Shown here: in pieces, positions 22,100 to 35,050 of the stretch
Layout: each line of letters opens with the position of its first letter
Numbering within the stretch: the stretch's first letter is position 1
Assembly: GCF_033118175.1 (NCBI RefSeq)
Contig: NC_083697.1
Location: forward strand, 28,866,001 to 28,930,000
DNA length: 64,000 nt
Reading direction: 5' to 3'
Source: Dama dama
Taxonomy: Eukaryota; Chordata; Mammalia; Artiodactyla; Cervidae
Notes under the pieces: generated by a model
Told to the model about the DNA's origin: nothing
Database searches by the model: none
What the model saw: the letters and a program-made list of their open reading frames with translations, nothing else
Made by a program: the position numbers and the translations under genes

Positions 22100-25000
22100 A
22101 TAATACTTCCTTATTATCTTTCTTTAAAAAATTTGACTTTCTGTTTAGAGAAAACTGAAGATTCACATGGAGTTGTAAAAAAGAATATATGGAGATCTTA
22201 TGTACTTTTTAAACCAGCTTCTCCCAATGGTAATGTTTTGCAAAACTATAGTACAATATTACAAAATTATAGTAATTATACAGTCAAGATATAGAACATT
22301 TCCATTATATGGATCCTTCATATTCCTCTTTAATAGCCACATCCACTTCTCTCCTTCCTCCATATCTTCTTAACCCCTAGAAACTACTAATTTGTTCTCC
22401 ATTTCTATAATGTCCTTACATCAAGGACATTATATAAATGAAATCTTATAGTATGTAACCTTTTGGAATTAATTTTTTCCATTCAGCCTAATTTCCTGGA
22501 GAACTATATAGGTGGTTGTGTGTATCAATAGTTCATTTCTTCATTTTGCTGAGTAGTATTCTATGGTGCGGATGTTCCAGTTTGTTTACTCATTGCTTCT
22601 ACTTTTTGGTTGTTGCAAATAAAGCTTCTATAAACCTTCTTGTATAAGTATTTGTGTGAGAGTAAATTTTCATTTCTCTGGGAGAAATGCCCACAAATGT
22701 AATTATTGGGTCATCTGGTAGTTGCATGCTTAACTTTTTAAGAAACTGCTGAACTGCTTTCCAGAGTGACTGTACATTTTACATTACATACCTGAGTGAT
22801 CCAATTTCTTCACACCCTCACCAGCATTTGATGTTGTCACAATTTTTTATTTTAGCCATTTTCATAGGTGTGTTGTGATATTTCATTGTGGTTTCATTTT
22901 ATACATATTTTTAAGGTCTAATGAAGTTGAACGTATTTTCAATATATACCTACTTGCCATCTGTCTACCCTCTTTGGTTGAGTTCCTGTCCATGTTTTTG
23001 TCTATTTCCTAACTGGATTGTTTATTTGTTTACTTAGAGATTTGAGAGTTCTTTATATATTCTAGTCAGTCATCTTTTGTTGCCTGTGTGTTCTGCAAAT
23101 ATATTTTTCTAGGCAGTCTTAACTGTGTTTTTTAAAGAATAAAAGTGTTTAATTTTAGTGAAGTCTAATGTATTATTTTTTCCTTTCATAGATTGTGCTT
23201 TTTGTGTCAAGTCTAAGACCTCATTGCTTATTCCTAGATCCCAAAAGATTTTCACCTATGTTTAAAAGAAAGTTTATAGTTTACACTTTACATTTAAGTC
23301 CATGATCCATATTGAGTTAATTTTTAACTTAAGACAAGGTTCATTTTGTGCTTATAGATGTCAAATTGTTCCAGCACCATTTATTGAAAAGACTGTCTAT
23401 CCTCTATTGAATTGCTTGTGCACCTTTGTCAAAAATCAGCTGCATGTACTTTTGTGAATTTATTTCTGGGTTCTCTGTTCCATTAATTAGTGTGCTTACA
23501 CTACTGCCAATAACTCATCATCTTAGCTACTTTAGCTATAATATACCTTGAAATTGTGTAGACTGGTTCTTCCCACTTTATCCTTCTTTTTCAAAATTAC
23601 TTTCACTATTCTAATTCTTCTGTTTTTCCATAATTTTTTTTTACTTTTATTTTGTTATTTTTAAAAGGACAATATTTTGTCCTTTTATTTTTGCTATTTC
23701 AGTCCCTTGTCTTTTCATTATATTTTAGGATAATTTTTGCTTACATTTTGATAGGAATTACTTTAAACTTGTATATTAATTTGGGGTTAATTGACATACA
23801 ATTGAATTCCAATCCATAAACATGATATATCTTTCTATTTATAGCTCTTTGATTTGTTTCACCAGCATTTTAGTTTCAGGAATACATGCCGTGTACGTAT
23901 TTTATTAGATTAACACCTAAGTATTTCACTTTTTTGAGTGATTTAGAAGGTATTATATTTTTAATTTCAACATCCATGTGTTCATTGCTAGTATTTATAA
24001 ATACAGTTGGCTTTTAAAAGTATGTCTTGTATCCTGCAGCTTTACTAATTCCATTTGTTAGTGCTAGGAGTTTTTTGTAGATTCATTTGAATTCTCTATG
24101 TAAACAATCCTGTCACCTGCAAATGGGGACAATTTTATTTCTTCCTTTTGGCCTGTGTTTTATTTGTTTTCGAACTATTGCACCAGCTAGAACTTGAAGC
24201 ACTGTGTTGAATAAAGTGCTGAGAGTGGCATCTTTGCCTTGTTGCTGATCTTAGGAGGAAGGCATTTAATCTTTCATCAAGTATCAAGGTAGTGGCAGGT
24301 TTCCTATTGACACTCTTAATCACTGTGAGGAACTTCTCTGTATTCCTATTTTTTCAGAGAGTTTTTTAAAAACCATTAATGGGTGTTGGATTTTTCCAAA
24401 TGCTTTTTAAAATTTTATGCATTTATTTATTTTACTTTTGGCGGTGCTGGGTCTTTATTGCTACACAGGCTTTTCTCTAGTTGCTGTGAGCAGACTCTAC
24501 TCTCTTGGCAAGGCACTGCCTTATTGTGCTGGCTTCCCCTGTTGCAGAGCATCGGTTCGAGGCACTAGCACGCAGTTTTCAGTACTTGCAGCGTGTGAGC
24601 TCAGTAGTGGCTCGAAGGCTCTAGAGCACTGTCTCTGTAGTTGGTGTGCACAGGCTTAGTTGCTATACAGCATGTGGGATCTTCCTGGATCAGGGATCAA
24701 ACCCATGTCTCCTGCACTGGCAGGCGGGTTCTTTACTGCTGAGCCAGCTGGGAAGCCCCTCCAAATGCTTTTGCTGCACCAGTTGACATTCATGTGATTT
24801 TTCTTCTTTAGTTTTGTATTGTAGATTACATTGATTGATTTTTAAATGTTAAAGAAGACTTGGATCCCAGGGATAAATCCCATTTTGCGATGGTATATAA
24901 CTCTCTTTAGATATTGCTAAATCTTTTTGGTAAAATTTTCTTCTCTACATTCATGAAAAAAAGTTTTCCCTTTTTGTACTGTTTTTGTCTGTTTTTTTTT

Positions 25001-25320
25001 TGTGTGTGTGTGCCACGGTAATACTAGATTCTTAAAACAGATTACAAAGTATTCCTCTTCTATTTTCTGGGAGGAGGAAAATGTGTAGAATTGATGTTAG
25101 TTCTTCTCTCAACTTTTGGTAGAAGTCTCCAGAGAAATTCTTTGGGATTGGGGATTTCTTGTTTGAAAGTTTTTCATTAATAGTTATACAGATATTCAAA
25201 CTATCTATTTTCATGGTAGGTGAACTTTGGTAATTTGAATTTTTCAAGGAATTGATCTATTTCATCAAGTTGTCAAATTTATGTATGTAAAGTTGTTTCC
25301 TATCCCCTTTTGATGTCTTC
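22100..25320 (-). mobile_element. Antisense L1 (L1M-type) 3' half
   Basis: From the 3' UTR ('ccacatccacttctctcc') into the ORF2 end ('ccagcaccatttattgaaaa', 'ttctgggttctctgttcc', 'cctgtcacctgcaaatgggg'). It has many stops and is interrupted by a CHR-1 SINE at 24405-24760. A 12-base-arm inverted repeat lies at 22406-22434. Confidence 0.8.
24405..24760 (-). mobile_element. CHR-1-type SINE inside L1
   Basis: It runs from the T-rich 'tgcatttatttattttactt' to 'tgagccagctgggaagcccc', the inverted tRNA-like head. It is long for a SINE, as expected of CHR-1. The plus-strand frames at 24383-24659 are inside it. Confidence 0.75.
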
Positions 25321-26154
25321 AGAGTCTGTAATGATATCCCAGTTTTACTCTTGATACACTTATTTGACTCCTTTGGATTACAGTTTGCCATGGGTAAAAT
25401 AAGAGGTTTTAACTAGTTAAGATTCCTTAATTCTGAAGATCTACTACACTGTAAGCAACTGTGACTCAGAAAAACATATGTTTGTACTCATTTTAAGTGG
25501 AATATTTACTTCCAGCATCCCCCCCTTACAAAGCACTAATGGCGTATTTGAAGATGGAATTCAAAGTTTTACAACAATACTTTAGAGGTTCTTTAGAGTT
25601 TAAATTTTAAAAACTAATAATAAAGAAGTAATAAGGAGTTTAAAAGCTGCTTTTAAAAAATCAGCTATTTTAAAGAATAATCTATTTTATAGTTTTGCTG
25701 AGATGACTCAATAACTTATTCCCAATAACTCTAAATCCCGGTTTTAATTGAACGTATGTGAATAGTAAGCTGTACTCTCTCAAGCAATTAGCATCTTTTT
25801 ATCAACAAGCTTAAATCCTGCTGAAGGAAGGAAGTGAATACAGGAAATAACTCATTTAATGACGTGATATGTTGAAAAAGTACTATCTCTACCATCAGAA
25901 CCAGCATCACAGACTTAAGTTAAACATTTCTCTACGCAGCCATTACTGCCAGATCAAAAATTTTGTGTTGATTTACCTTAATTGGTTGTACCATCAATTG
26001 GTTTCTCATTTCTTCCCCCATATATATCTTACTAGTGAGCTTTGTTTGCAATTTGTGTGGGCCATCTGTAAAATTTTATCCTATTTATACTAAAATTTAC
26101 ATGCAGGAAAAAGTCCAGTTTTTGTAGTGGTGGCTGTGTTCGTATAACCATAGG
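25321..26154. other. Unique AT-rich DNA, no gene seen
   Basis: The 74-codon plus frame (25869-26093) shows no family signature. Confidence 0.4.
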
Positions 26155-26435
26155 ATCCTCTGCTAGATGAGGCATCATGATTTAAAGAAAGAGGATGGAG
26201 CTTGGAGTCAAAGCCACCTGACTCTGAAACTTTGTGTTACAAGATGTTAACAGTAAGATTTGGGCAAGTTACTTATACTCACTGATCTCCAATTTCTTTA
26301 TGAAAAGTGAGATTAATGGTAATTATGGTGTCATGAGAACTAGAAAAAGCCTATCTAAAGTGCCCACCATTGTGCCTGCCTGATAATAACACTCAATAAG
26401 CAGTAGCTATTATTATTGCTCTTTAACAAAAGCGA
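26155..26435 (+). repeat. MIR, nearly full length
   Basis: 'ggagtcaaagccacctgac', 'gatttgggcaagttacttat', 'ccaatttctttatgaaaagt', 'cactcaataagcagtagct', then TTATT repeats, are the MIR order. Confidence 0.75.
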
Positions 26436-27400
26436 CAATAATAAGGAGGAGAAGAAGAAATACAGTAAATTAATTTTTCAGGAATGCCTTAAATGTTGAA
26501 CTAGAGTTTTAAGTTTAAATGACATCTGACTAGCAGGTACTATTTCAGTAATTCTCTCAATGCCTCACAGAAACATTTAAGAAGAGATAGAAAAAAGGAT
26601 GAAAACTCATAATAATGAAAACTAAAACTGACATCTTTTTAAAGATTATTCAAAGAGACAATCATGACTTAGTCATGCTCAGAATTCATGGCCAAGTGGG
26701 TGATTTCGTTTTTGTCTCTTTTTTATTTTATTTTTTTTCTTGAGATGGAATATATCTACTATCTTGAAAGTACCATTTGCTCCACTTGCAAAAGAAAAGA
26801 AAATTAGGTTCTGTATCAATGGATACAGACTGTTCCACTATAACCCAGGTGCTGTTTTTGAGACATTCAGAGCATTGTTCCTACCCTGATCCTAACCTCC
26901 TTCCTGTTCCATTGGTACCTGCCTTTATACATCCAATTTGAAACTGCAAACTTTACATGTCCATTTAGAAACAATGAGGCAGGATATGTGGAGTTCTGGT
27001 GATTGTTACAGAGAGAGGAGCAATGAGAATAATACTGGTTTATTGTATACAGAGAAATGTAGTCCTGAAAGGAAATGAGTGTAGTTAGGGTAGATATTGG
27101 GAGAGCAGTGAGTTGTGGATTATGTGTGTTCTGTGGGATTAGCAGGTCAATGAAATTGGTACTCTGAAGGACCTGACTTAGACCCATAAAATAAGAAAAT
27201 AAAAACAGTCCATTTGCATATCAAGCAGCTTCCCAGAAATAGCCCAAGAAGGGAATTTTATTAACTCCAAAGGAGAAACTGAGGTAGGATTATCAACCAG
27301 TAGGACTCTGACAATTGGCATTTATAATGAATAGTGAAAATTACATTTCCTCTTTCAATGGAATTAGAGAGGGAAAAGAAAAAAATAATTAATGTGTGTT
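26436..27400. other. Unique DNA, no gene seen
   Basis: A minus-strand frame of 106 codons (26867-27187) has no recognised domain and atypical composition; probably chance. Confidence 0.4.
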
Positions 27401-27404
27401 TTTT

Positions 27405-27648
27405 TTAAAAAAAATATTTATTTATCTATTTTATTTTTGGTGGCACTGGGTCTTTGTTGCTGGCCTACAGGCTTTTCCTAGTTGCATTGAGCAAGGGCTA
27501 CTCTTCATTGAGGAGCACAGGCTCACAGGCTTGGTGCAAGGGGCTCAGATGCTCTGCACATGTGGGATCTTCCCAGGCCAGGGATAAGACCTGTGTCCCC
27601 TGCATTGGCAGGCAGATTCTTAACCACCAGACCACCAGCAAAGGCCCT
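27405..27648 (-). mobile_element. CHR-1-type SINE
   Basis: T-rich start, 'ggtggcactgggtctttgtt', 'catgtgggatcttcccaggc', and the inverted head 'ttcttaaccaccagaccacc'. The 62-74-codon frames here are SINE translation. Confidence 0.75.
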
Positions 27649-27894
27649 AATGTGTGCTTTTAAGAAAATCAAGACAAGAAGAAGCCATTTTTTTTTTTTT
27701 CTCCTGAAGACACAGAAAGGTTGAATATTTTCAAAATGATATACCACCAGAACTAGGAGAAAGTTTGGAAAATTTTTTGATAAGAGTTATTAAAATGCCA
27801 GGAAAGGTAGTTTCTATGAAATAGCAACATAAAACTGAAAAACAGAATCTAAATTAGCCTAAAGAGATGGAGGTATCAAATGTGTTAGAGAAAC

Positions 27895-28378
27895 AAGCTG
27901 GGGGTGAGTGAAAGCCAATAATGTATATTGTATTCCTCATTATATACAATGTATCTGTATATCATGGGGAATTGGTTCGTGTGATTATGAAGGCTGAGAA
28001 GTCCCAAGACCTGCAGTCAGAGCTGGAGACCTAGGAAAGCCAATGGCATGCTTCCTGTCTGAGTGTGAAGGTCTGAGAAGCAGGAGGTCTGATGGTGTAA
28101 GTCACGGTCCATGTCTGAGTCCTAAGACAGGAGAAGACTGATGTCCCAGTTTGAAGACAGTCAGGCAGAGAGTGAATTTTCCCTTAATCATTTTGCTTTG
28201 CTGAGGTCTTCAGTGCATTGATTGAGGCTTATCTGCATTGGTGACGATACCCTGCTTTACTCAGTCTACTGATTCAGATATTAATTTTATCCAAAGCATC
28301 CTCACAGACCCGCCCAGAATTTAACCAAATATGTGGGCACCCTGTTATCCAGTCAAGTTGACACATAAACCATCACAC
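27895..28378. repeat. Old interspersed repeat block
   Basis: 'gaattggttcgtgtgattat', 'gaggctgagaagtcccaag'-like text, 'ctttactcagtctactgatt' and 'cccagtcaagttgacacat'-like text form a widespread mammalian repeat pattern whose family I cannot name with certainty. Confidence 0.5.
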
Positions 28379-29139
28379 TAAGTTTAAATAATTGTTATAT
28401 GTTTGGTCATTAAGAAATGAATGCAAATGTAAGAAGCATTTCTTAGAAGAAAGTGAATGTAAAAATTATATAAAAATAATATAAAAATAAATCACAATAA
28501 TGTGAGAGTAAGTGTCCAGATAATACAAATAAAATCTTCAGTTAGAAGAACTTGGAGAAAGTTAAGAAATAGTTAATTTTTAAAAATTTAAGTTAAAAGG
28601 AGTAAAGAATAGAAAAGGACTTTTAGATAGTGAATATCAATAGAACTTACAACATGATTGAAACCTTCCAAATCTATAGAAGATAAAATCAACCCAAACA
28701 GCAAATGACAGAAAACAGAGGAAGTGGCACAAAAGCCTGAAAAATACATACAACCCAAGACAGTTTGAAATGATATATAAAATATATCAATTCTGATAAT
28801 AAACTTAAATGAGTCATGCTCCCCAATTAAAGTTTTGCCAAATAAGGAGGTTAAAACTGTATCTCTGTGCTGTTCCCAAGGAGTATTTCTAAGGCAAAAC
28901 CACAAATTTTAGTAAGAGGATAAACAAAGATTCATAAGGTGAGTTGAAAAAAAGAGATGGAGTTAATTTCAGATGATGTAGCCATCAATGGTCAAAATAT
29001 TAAAAGGTTAAAAAGAAGGTCATTTTTTATCATGTGTACTACACTGCACACCCAAGTTGTAAAAAATCTTAATCCTCTATGTGTGGACTAAAATAGGATT
29101 AACATTTAAGTCAAAAGTTATTAGGAGAAAAAGAAATAT
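28379..29139. other. Unique AT-rich DNA, no gene seen
   Basis: Minus-strand 105-codon frame (28588-28905) has no known signature. Confidence 0.4.
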
Positions 29140-30060
29140 ACAGAACTACTATAGTTGCAGGGAAATTGAATGCTATCTCAGGCTTTGTGAGATAGCATGG
29201 TCAGTTATTTTGTCTGCCCCACATCATTTCTCTTGGGAACTGCCCACACTGGTCAGATTGTTTTGGTGGTGTTGGTCAAGAGGCTGTGTCTTGGCTATCA
29301 CAGGACTGGGCACATTTAGCAAATGCTTGATGCCCCACTCAGATTCTTTTGGCTCCCCCTGCCTTTTTTTTAAAAAACCAGTTCTGTGAGCCCTTCCCCA
29401 GCTTTTATGAGCTTAGTGGCTAAAGCTTTGCCCTTCAGAGAAGAGCTCGTGGGCCCTGGAGCTGCCTTGTCCACATGGAGAGTGGAAAGTGCCTGAACAC
29501 ACCACAGCCTCCCTAGACTTTGGCTCCTTCATTGGAGGAGGAAAAACTTTGAGGTGCAATTTATCTTGAGCTTGCTTATCAAGCTTTGGGTATTGTTGGC
29601 TTCTTCGTCTTCCCATATGGCATTCCCCCCCGTTACTGTTTTCTCTGAAGCATGTCCTTGATAAATTACTCTCAAAGCAATTACTGACTCAGATTTGTCT
29701 CTGTGAAATCCCAGCTGAGATGATGTGTGACCTAAACTGATTGATCAGAGTGGTTTGTCTGTGTGACTCAAGGGATGGACCTACGTGGGCAATTTACCTA
29801 AACTGAATCAGAGTCCTTTATCTTGTCTTGATGGTGCTGGGAGAAAAAAAGAGTCTCTGTTCCTGTGATTACAGCATGCAGGGACCAATAAGCCTCCCAG
29901 GAGCTATCTCATTGCCACATGGATAGAGCCAGCCTGACAAATGAAAACAGGCAAGCAAAGCCAAGGGATGAAGAAATACAGTACCAATTCCATCACTGCA
30001 ACCCCTAGAGCCAGCCTTTGCTAAAGAAGTTTATATTTTAGAAATCCCAGTTATATTAGC
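29140..30060. repeat. Possible ancient LTR (ERVL-like) remnant
   Basis: 'ctgaagcatgtccttgataa', 'caattactgactcagatt', 'cctaaactgattgatcagag', 'caatttacctaaactgaatc' and the following agagcc-rich text recall old mammalian LTR consensus text. It is very diverged and no internal retroviral genes are seen. The family is unresolved. Confidence 0.35.
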
Positions 30061-32192
30061 CCACCAGTTCTCTTAATGCATTATGCTAGTTTGAATTGGG
30101 TTTCTGTTTTTTGTATTGAAAAGATTCTTAACAACATAGTTCAGGCATTTAAAGAATAAGATAATTTGAATAATATAATTAATAATAGATTAATAGTCCA
30201 TAACCTTTGGAAATGAGTTGGATTATACATGTTTAAAAATAGATAATTTACTAGTTATACAATAACCTCACTTTAGTCCTTGAAACATAACTTTTAAAGA
30301 ACACATCCTCTAAAATGTAGCTATCCTAGAAATTAACTTTAAAAGATTAAGGATATACGAAGTCCCATATGGAAATTAGAAATCTTTCACCAGTGATAAT
30401 GGGATAAAAAAGAATCTAAAGCTAACAAAAAATGAAAATGTTAGTACTAAGGGGATATGATTTTAGAGACAGTTCGTCCATCTTACCCATACTAGCTGTG
30501 ATTCTCTTTCTCTAGTTAACTTTTCAAAAGTCTAGGCCACTTGGCATTACTTGACTCAATGTAAAAAGAAGCAATTTATTTCTTACAGTTCTGTAACTTA
30601 TCTTTGAAAAGCTTAGAGTCTTTAGAGAAATGTTAAGACACAGAGAAAATGTTTGCATGCTGACAGTATTTCTCCAACTCCATAGAGGACAGAAAAATAT
30701 TTCTAAAGTTGGAAAGAGAGTAAGGACAAGTGGAGGAGCCCATCATCACTGGGACTCTGTACAGGGCCCTTGGATACTGCCTTATAAGCAGAGTTCTGGC
30801 AACTGGCAACAGCAGAGAGAAGGAAAGACTGATCAATGAGTCCAGAATGACAGGGATCATAGAAGGTGAGCAGAGCACCCTTGCCATAGAGTGGTGTGAC
30901 ATTTCAGTGTCATCTTGTTTGGACTGATGATGATCAAGCCCTAAGGACCAGGTTGGATGATAGATGTCTCAGCTGGGTTTACTCATGTGGATGGTTGATA
31001 TTGAAGAGCAGATACCCTGCCTCTTACCCTGGTGCTACAATAAACCACCTGGCTCCTGGTGGAATGGGAACTTGAAATAAATATTAAGTTGATTTGTGTT
31101 AAAGTAGGTTGGATTTCTGATATCTTTGAGTTTGTGACTAAAATTTACACTTACTTTCTATCCCACTTGTGGGATGTGGTGAAAGGAGTTTGGGAAAGCA
31201 GAACTTCTCTTCTTCAACTCCGGTCCCCCAACCCCAAATTCAGTCTTGTTCATGTAACTGGGGCTCACAGAGCTAGTTTAACATTTATCTTTATTTTTAG
31301 AAATACACCTAATTTTGACTTCCAGGTTTCTTTGTGCTTTTGCATTCAATTTATTAGCCATTGGACAATATTTATTATCTTGCTCCTTTTGCCTTTCTCT
31401 CTCCTCCTTTTCCCCCAGGTTCAGAACTTTGCATTTTTGGATGTAAAATCTTATGACATAGCTGACTTACAAACCTGCTTATTGTCTTACCACATAATTC
31501 TATGTTGGGTTGAAGCTGTTATTACTCCAAGTCTTTTCTTTCTTTTTTGCATATTTTTGGTAACCCAGCAAAATAGTTACTAGGGAATACTACGGTGAAA
31601 GTCCTGTATCTCTAAAGAGAAAAAGCAAACTAATAATGTGAAAATGCTAATTGTCCTTTTACAGACACTATATATTAAAACATACAAATACATTTTATTT
31701 TAAATACGTGTATTTTTGTATCCCACTTCGAGATCCGCTCTCTCACTGTGGTCTAGCCTATGCAGCAGGGTTTCAGACAACTCTGTGTTGATGGATATGA
31801 GGAATGGGCACATGTTCTGCTACTATATTTTGAAGAGAGATGGAATTAGCTCAAGTATGAAACAAAAGTACACTCCCATCCCCTTCAGGAATGTTTGGTT
31901 TTTGTTCAGAGGGTGAGAGAGTTTGCTATCTAGTGCAACCCATCTCCCTTCCCTATCTTTAGGGAAAAATTGCACCCCTGGTTTGGGGGAAATAAGATCA
32001 TCTGCGTTTACAGAACTACTTTGAGTTTATAAACAAAATCAACCATATTCATGGGTATGTTAATGGAAAGTTGGGAAGAAGCATATTAGGCAAATTGAAA
32101 TTGCCTCCTAAAGTCCAGAAAAATTCTCTCTTCAACTTCCTTCTGGTAACCCACGAAACACACAAGTACTTTTTTCCCTCTAATTTCTTTTT
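30061..32192. other. Unique DNA with chance open frames
   Basis: The largest plus frame, 174 codons at 31059-31583, is rich in Phe/Ile/Leu with hydrophobic stretches, as expected from translating AT-rich DNA. I see no start context or family match. AATAAA-type signals occur at about 31039 and 31076, and a GTGAGC donor-like site at about 30866, but they do not form a convincing exon. Confidence 0.4.
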
Positions 32193-32451
32193 TCCTTCTA
32201 GTTTTATTGAGATATAATTGACTTACAGCACTGGATAAGTTTAAGGTGTACAGCATAATGATTTGTTCTACATACATCATGAAATGATTACCATGATACA
32301 TTTAGTGAATATCTACCCACTTTTATGGATACAAAATAAAAGAAAAAAATTTTCTTGTGATGAGAACTCCTAGGATTTACTCTCCTAACAACATTCATAT
32401 GTAACATACAGCAGTGTTAATTATATTTATCATGTTATGCATTACATCCCT

Positions 32452-32676
32452 GATGGTTTAGAGGCTAAGTCGTGTCCTACTCTTTGCAACCTCATGGACT
32501 GCAGCCCACCAGACTCCTCTGTCCATGGGATTTCCCAGGCAAGAATACTGCAGTTGTTGCCATTTCCTTCTCCAGGGGATCTTCCTGACCCAGGGATTGA
32601 ACCTGGGTCTCCTGCATTGCAGGTGGTTTCCTGCATTTCAGGCAGATTCTTTCCCAACTAAGACACCAGGAAAGCC
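32452..32676 (-). mobile_element. Bov-tA SINE with target-site duplication
   Basis: Inverted Bov-tA ending in 'agacaccaggaaagcc'. The 12-base sequence cattacatccct occurs exactly at 32440-32451 and 32677-32688, defining the insertion. Confidence 0.92.
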
Positions 32677-33300
32677 CATTACATCCCTAGAGCTTATTTA
32701 CCTTATAACTGGAAGTTTGTGCCTTCTGACTGCCTTCACCCCATTCTTCATCCCTGCTCCCAGTCCTCTGGTAATCGTAACTCTGATCTCTTTTTCTAAG
32801 AGTCTGTTTGTTGGCTGGTTTGTTTATGAAAAATAATTGACCTGAAACACTATGTCAGCTCCTGTTACACAACATAGTGATTTGTTACTTCTATATATCA
32901 CAAAATGATCACCACGATAAATCTAGTTATCATCTGTCACTGTAAAATGATATTATATTATTATCTACTATATTCCCCACACTGTAAATTTTATACCCAT
33001 GATTCATTTATTTTGTAACTGGAAGTTTATACCTCTTAATCTCCTTCGCCTGTATCACTCATCCTCCCACCCCTCTCCCCTCAGGCAATTACGTTTGTTC
33101 TCTGTTTCGATGACTGTTTTGTTGTTGTTATATTTATTCATTTGTTTTAACTTTTAGATTACACATAGAAGTGAAATCATATGGTATTTGTCTCTTTGTG
33201 TCTGACAGTTCACTTTGCATTAAATACCCTCTTGGTCCATCCATGTTGTCACAATGGAAAGATAGCATTCTCTTTTATAGCTAAGTAATATTTTACTATA

Positions 33301-33550
33301 TGGAATTCTCTAGGCAAGAATACTGGGTGGGTTGCCATGCCATCCTCCAGGGGATCTTCCTAACCCCGGGATCGATGTGTCTCCTGCATTCCAGGCAGCT
33401 TCTCTACTGTCAGAGCCACAAGGGAAGCCCAAAAATACTGGAGTGGGTAGCCATTACCTTCTCTAGGGGAACTTCCCAACTCAGGAATCAAACCAGGGTC
33501 TCCAGCATTGTAGGCAGATTTTTTTATCAGCTGAGTTACCAGGGAAGCCC
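33301..33550 (-). mobile_element. Bov-tA/BOV-A2 dimeric SINE
   Basis: Two tRNA-like units in the same orientation: each goes from 'tactgg..tggg..gcca' to an 'agggaagccc' head. The split is at about 33431. Confidence 0.85.
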
Positions 33551-34110
33551 TTGCCTGAGGATCCAGATCCAAAAAAATATTGCGAAGACTGATGCCAAAG
33601 TATGTCAAAGAGCATACTGCTGATGTTTTCTTATAGGTTTTCTTATATGGTTTCGAGGCTTTCATTTAAGTTTTTAATCCATTTTAGTTTATTTTTGTAT
33701 ATAGTGCATATAGTCTAGTTTGATTTTCTTGTGTGTGGCTGGCCAGTTTCCCTAACACCATTAAGTGAAGAGGCTGCCTTTTCCCTGCGGTAGATCCTTG
33801 CCTCCTTTGTCACAGATGTGGTGTCCGTGTGAGTGTGGGCTCTTTTCTGCGATCTCTGGTCTGTTCCTTTGATCCACGTGTTTGGTTTGTGTCAGTATCA
33901 CACTGACGTAGTATAGTCTGAAATCAGGCAGCATGGTACCGCCAACTCTGTTCTTCTTTCTTAAGATTGTTTTGGCTATCTGTGGTCTTTTGGGCTTTCA
34001 TACTAATTTTAGAATTATTTGTTCTGATTCTGTGAAAAATGCCACCCCTATCTCTAATATTGCATATCTAATATCTAGAATCAGTATTCTAATTTCTAAT
34101 CATGGTTTGG

Positions 34111-34231
34111 AAGTTGCAAAAAAGGGAGACATTAACCTAGAATAAATTTTAGTCTTTAAAGTTTTGATGTCTGTTTTACTAGAATAAAAATATTACACAT
34201 GGATGATAAGGTAGATGATAAGGAGAAGAAG
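34111..34231 (+). repeat. Perfect 121-base direct repeat, copy 1
   Basis: From 'aagttgcaaaaaaggg' to 'gataaggagaagaag'. By eye every base equals 34930-35050. The flanks differ immediately outside. Confidence 0.9.
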
Positions 34232-34549
34232 GAGGGATCCACTTGCACTTCCTGTTGCCACAAACATGTTTTATTCCATTTCCATTTTTTTCTCCTTGCT
34301 TTTCCAAATACTTGTGCCACTCTAAGAATTTTATTCTCTCTTCAAACTACATAGGTGCATTGATGTTAGTATTATCTCTTTTTAAGCTTGTTATTGTTAA
34401 ATGTATGCCAGGTTGAGCCAGATAGAATCTCATGAAACAACCGTTTCATGTAATGAAACGCATGGCTACTTGGAATTCATAGTTTATATGGTTAGCAATA
34501 AAGGCTTTTTTTCCTAAAAGAAGGTAGGCTTCAAAACTAATTACTTTAA

Positions 34550-34551
<2 letters not shown>

Positions 34552-34595
<44 letters not shown>
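34552..34595. repeat. (CA)n-(TA)n microsatellite
   Basis: About 17 CA units followed by about 5 TA units. Likely polymorphic in length. Confidence 0.95.
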
Positions 34596-34929
34596 GGTCA
34601 TGACTACTCTAAAATTACATTCTTCAAATTTAAAAATATAAATATTCTTGATTACACTTTTAAAAATGTCTCATCTGCCATGTAAAAATGTTGGATTGCA
34701 TTATCTCTACATTTCCCCTCTAGCTCAAAAGTTCCCTTTTGAAACCTTAGTGTCAGTAGAATTTGGTGGATTTTTATAACACCATTTGGGTCACAAACTT
34801 GCACATTTTTGTTCTGGGAAATAATATATAATAATTAACCTGTCTATTCTTTAGAATTCTGAGTCATTCCAAACCATGAATGATTCACTTGTTTGTTCAT
34901 TTTTAGTTCACTCTAGATGAAGGATTCAT

Positions 34930-35050
34930 AAGTTGCAAAAAAGGGAGACATTAACCTAGAATAAATTTTAGTCTTTAAAGTTTTGATGTCTGTTTTACTA
35001 GAATAAAAATATTACACATGGATGATAAGGTAGATGATAAGGAGAAGAAG
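34930..35050 (+). repeat. Perfect 121-base direct repeat, copy 2
   Basis: Identical to 34111-34231, 819 bases downstream in the same orientation. Confidence 0.9.

Larger units (their letters stand above)
32193..34045 (-). mobile_element. Antisense L1 fragment carrying SINE insertions
   Basis: It starts with the antisense 3' UTR 'tagttttattgagatataat' and passes to ORF2 antisense ('atccttgcctcctttgtcac', 'ttcttaagattgttttggct'). It is interrupted by a Bov-tA with target-site duplication (32452-32676) and a second SINE array (33301-33550). Confidence 0.8.
34046..34929. other. Unique DNA between the perfect repeats, with (CA)n
   Basis: No gene. It contains (CA)n followed by (TA)n at 34552-34595. 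Confidence 0.5.

Noticed and set aside
22406..22434. 12-base perfect inverted repeat around a 5-base loop
   Set aside because: It lies in ordinary diverged antisense L1; a chance palindrome is more likely than a functional hairpin.
31059..31583. 174-codon plus-strand frame with hydrophobic stretches
   Set aside because: Hydrophobic runs arise from T-rich codons in AT-rich DNA. I see no splice context or family resemblance, although I could not test conservation.
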